A program made the translations under genes and the position numbers. The notes beneath the pieces were generated by a model, which saw nothing but the letters and a program-made list of their open reading frames with translations, ran no database searches and was not told where the DNA came from. From positions 1 through 8,440 of the forward strand of contig JABHFC010000034.1 in the NCBI GenBank assembly GCA_018676275.1: DNA of 8,440 nucleotides. Direction: 5' to 3'. Shown in pieces: positions 6,711 through 8,440 of this stretch. Every line of letters starts with the position of its first letter. The stretch's first letter is position 1. This DNA comes from Gammaproteobacteria bacterium. Lineage in GTDB: Bacteria > Pseudomonadota > Gammaproteobacteria > Eutrophobiales > Eutrophobiaceae.

Positions 6711-7415
6711 CTAATTTTCCTGTTCTACTTGCTCAGGAAAAAGATCATTATCCTTGTAGTACTCAAGAATAGCATCAATTACCTGTTGCGGCTCTTCTAC
6801 TACTTTAAACAATTCCAGATCTTGCTCATCAATGGCGCCCTGATTAACCAGTGTTTTTTCAAACCAGTCAATTAGACCGCTCCAATAATCTGATTTAACC
6901 AGAACTATTGGAATACGTCGACTTTTACCGGTCTGTATCAATGCCAGAATTTCCACCAGCTCATCGAGTGTGCCGAACCCGCCTGGCAGTACAACATAAG
7001 CGGCAGCATATTTTACAAACATTACCTTGCGAGAAAAAAAATGACGAAAATACAGTGATATATCCTGATAGGTGTTAGTAATCTGCTCTTTCGGCAAGAG
7101 GATATTCAATCCCACGCTCTCGGCCTTTCCCGCGTAAGCACCCTTGTTGAAAGCTTCCATCAAACCGGGTCCACCACCGGAAACTATACTAAAGCCTTCA
7201 TCTGACAGGCCTCGTGCAATTTCTTCGGCGAGTTGATAATAGGCATGATCTTCACTAAATCGAGCGGATCCAAACATACTAATGGAGGGCTTGATATTGG
7301 CAAGTGTCTCAAAGCCGTCGACAAACTCGGCCATAATTTGAAAGACTTTCCATGAATCTCGAGTCAGATCGGTTTCATCTATCATGTGTTGGGAAGAATG
7401 CTTGTTATCGGTCAT
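6711..7415 (-). CDS. LOG-family protein (TIGR00730), probable nucleoside 5'-monophosphate phosphoribohydrolase
   Basis: This is a cytoplasmic Rossmann-fold protein of 234 residues. Characterised relatives (plant and bacterial LOG proteins) release the base from cytokinin riboside monophosphates or from AMP. The two signature motifs are present: SGGGPGLMEA (79-88) and PGGFGTLDE (144-152). SRK (128-130) supplies the arginine usually found between them, and Glu152/Glu155 are the likely catalytic acids. The N-terminal 40 residues (charged and helical, with a WKVFQIMAEFVDGFE segment) extend beyond the minimal LOG core, as in longer proteobacterial members. The start is the ATG with AGAGAAG about 9 bases upstream. 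The gene is divergent from polA with 39 bases between the start codons, and leads the pair with DUF2782. Older databases often name such proteins lysine decarboxylase, which these motifs do not support. Confidence 0.88.
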   Translation of the reverse strand: MTDNKHSSQHMIDETDLTRDSWKVFQIMAEFVDGFETLANIKPSISMFGSARFSEDHAYYQLAEEIARGLSDEGFSIVSGGGPGLMEAFNKGAYAGKAESVGLNILLPKEQITNTYQDISLYFRHFFSRKVMFVKYAAAYVVLPGGFGTLDELVEILALIQTGKSRRIPIVLVKSDYWSGLIDWFEKTLVNQGAIDEQDLELFKVVEEPQQVIDAILEYYKDNDLFPEQVEQEN

Positions 7416-7418
7416 AAT
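7389..7418 (+). promoter_or_regulatory. Candidate polA promoter inside the start of the LOG gene
   Basis: TTGGGA (7389-7394) and CATAAT (7413-7418) are separated by 18 bases and match the sigma-70 consensus at 4 and 5 of 6 positions. This would give a leader of about 30 bases before the polA ATG. The site overlaps the first codons of the divergent LOG gene, so the two transcripts would interfere with each other. It is a consensus match only. Confidence 0.3.
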
Positions 7419-7454
7419 GAGCTTCTCTATTAATTTACCCCGATCCTATCATTT

Positions 7455-8440
7455 ATGGCTGCAAACTCACTTCTACTTGTGGATGGTTCCTACTATTTAT
7501 TTCGCGCTTACCACGGCATGCCTGATTTAACCAATGCCGATGGAGAGCCTACCGGAGCAATTTACGGCGTGATCAATATGCTGCGAAAAATACAAAGGGA
7601 GTTTATTCCAGACTATTTCGCAGTTGTGTTCGATGCCAAAGGCAAAAATCATCGTCACGAACTGTTCCCCGAGTACAAGGCGAATCGCCCTCCGATGGCG
7701 GATGATCTGCGTTGCCAAATTGAACCCATCCATAACATTATCAGAGCCATGGGTATTCCATTATTGATTATTGATGATGTGGAGGCCGACGATGTTATAG
7801 GAACGCTGGCGAAGCAGGCTGAAGCGCAAGGTCTGGATACAACTATTTCCTCTGGCGATAAAGATCTGGCACAACTGGTAAATGAGAACATTCGTTTATT
7901 GAACACTATGAGTGATATAACTCTGGATCCTGAAGGTGTGCTGGCGAAATTTGGTGTCCCGCCAGAAAGAATTATCGATTACCTGACCCTGGTTGGTGAT
8001 AGTGTTGATAATGTCCCCGGCATCCCCAAGGTCGGACCTAAAACCGCAGCAAAATGGCTTAACCAGTATGGATCTCTGGAGCAAATCATTGAGCATGCCG
8101 AAGATATCGGCGGTAAAGTAGGAGAAAGCCTGCGTGACAACCTGGATCAAATCCCCTTATCAAAAGAACTTGTGACATTGAAGCTGGATGTAGAGCTTGA
8201 ACTCGCACCCACTGACCTGCTTTGTGATGAACCCAATGAAGAAGTGCTGAAACAGGAAATTAGTCACTGGCAAATACGCAACTGGCTGGCAGAACCTGAA
8301 AAAAAGGACAAGCAAAGCAAGACTGATGAAACGAAAACTGAACATTCCGGGGCAGGATCAGACAACGACTCGAGCCTTGAAGCCGTGTCTACAAGTAATG
8401 CCAGCTACGAAACTATTGTCACTGAAGAGCAGCTTGAGCA
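7455..8440 (+). CDS. polA: DNA polymerase I, N-terminal part (5' nuclease domain), 3' end outside window
   Basis: This repair and lagging-strand polymerase removes RNA primers and fills the gaps. The frame is open from the ATG to the right edge (328 full codons of about 900-930). Residues 1-280 form the 5'-3' nuclease domain with its metal-binding acidic residues visible: Asp10 in LLLVDGS, Asp60 in VFDAKGK, FPEYKANR (71-78), VEADD (109-113), SSGDKD (132-137), and GDSVDNVPGIPKVGPKTA (181-198), the helix-hairpin-helix region. A charged linker rich in Lys, Asp and Ser (about 281-316) leads to YETIVTEEQLE, the beginning of the 3'-5' exonuclease-like domain. The ATG at 7455 is the only plausible start, because an in-frame TAA lies at 7431 and the homology begins at once. 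There is no Shine-Dalgarno sequence; the 24 bases before the ATG are pyrimidine- and AT-rich. Confidence 0.97.
   Translation, partial: MAANSLLLVDGSYYLFRAYHGMPDLTNADGEPTGAIYGVINMLRKIQREFIPDYFAVVFDAKGKNHRHELFPEYKANRPPMADDLRCQIEPIHNIIRAMGIPLLIIDDVEADDVIGTLAKQAEAQGLDTTISSGDKDLAQLVNENIRLLNTMSDITLDPEGVLAKFGVPPERIIDYLTLVGDSVDNVPGIPKVGPKTAAKWLNQYGSLEQIIEHAEDIGGKVGESLRDNLDQIPLSKELVTLKLDVELELAPTDLLCDEPNEEVLKQEISHWQIRNWLAEPEKKDKQSKTDETKTEHSGAGSDNDSSLEAVSTSNASYETIVTEEQLE

Noticed and set aside
7527..8345. Several short - strand open frames opposite the right-hand end
   Set aside because: The + strand encodes the continuous 5' nuclease domain of polA through this whole stretch.
1..8440. Mobile element, phage or defence island
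   Set aside because: No transposase, integrase, flanking repeats, tRNA or shift in base composition is visible; both ends are housekeeping genes.

Overview
The window reads as a chromosomal segment of a gammaproteobacterium with moderate to low GC. Three things suggest this: a PTS enzyme I gene followed by mgtE, a DUF2782 gene beside polA (the same neighbourhood is known in Pseudomonas), and protein sequences that look like ordinary proteobacterial orthologues. I cannot place it more precisely. There are no RNA genes, insertion sequences, CRISPR arrays or phage genes. Eight protein genes fill nearly all of the space, and no gap exceeds about 145 bases.

Layout. (1) 1-501: the C-terminal third of PTS enzyme I, cut by the window edge. 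(2) 629-1963: an MgtE magnesium channel. (3) 2107-5569: a probable three-gene operon on the + strand, made of a CPA2-type cation/proton antiporter, a fold-type I PLP aminotransferase and a divergent threonine-aldolase-like PLP enzyme. The last two overlap by ATGA. Upstream lies a good -10 hexamer with no recognisable -35, and an FNR/ANR-like box sits where an activator would bind. (4) 5685-6332: a TetR/AcrR-type regulator whose promoter region carries an inverted repeat that looks like its own operator. (5) 7415-6337 on the - strand: a LOG-family (TIGR00730) protein and a small secreted DUF2782 protein, probably one transcript converging on the TetR gene. (6) 7455 to the right edge: the 5' part of polA, divergent from the LOG gene with only 39 bases between the start codons.

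How the genes may work together. Enzyme I and mgtE belong to a regulatory PTS/ion-homeostasis neighbourhood, and polA, the LOG gene and DUF2782 are housekeeping. The accessory-looking part is 2107-6332. Two PLP enzymes are translationally coupled behind an ion antiporter and followed by a TetR regulator. The aldolase keeps its PLP lysine and stacking histidine but has lost histidines usual in threonine aldolases. The pair may therefore act on an amino acid other than threonine. The substrate is unknown, and this operon is the best candidate in the window for an undescribed function.
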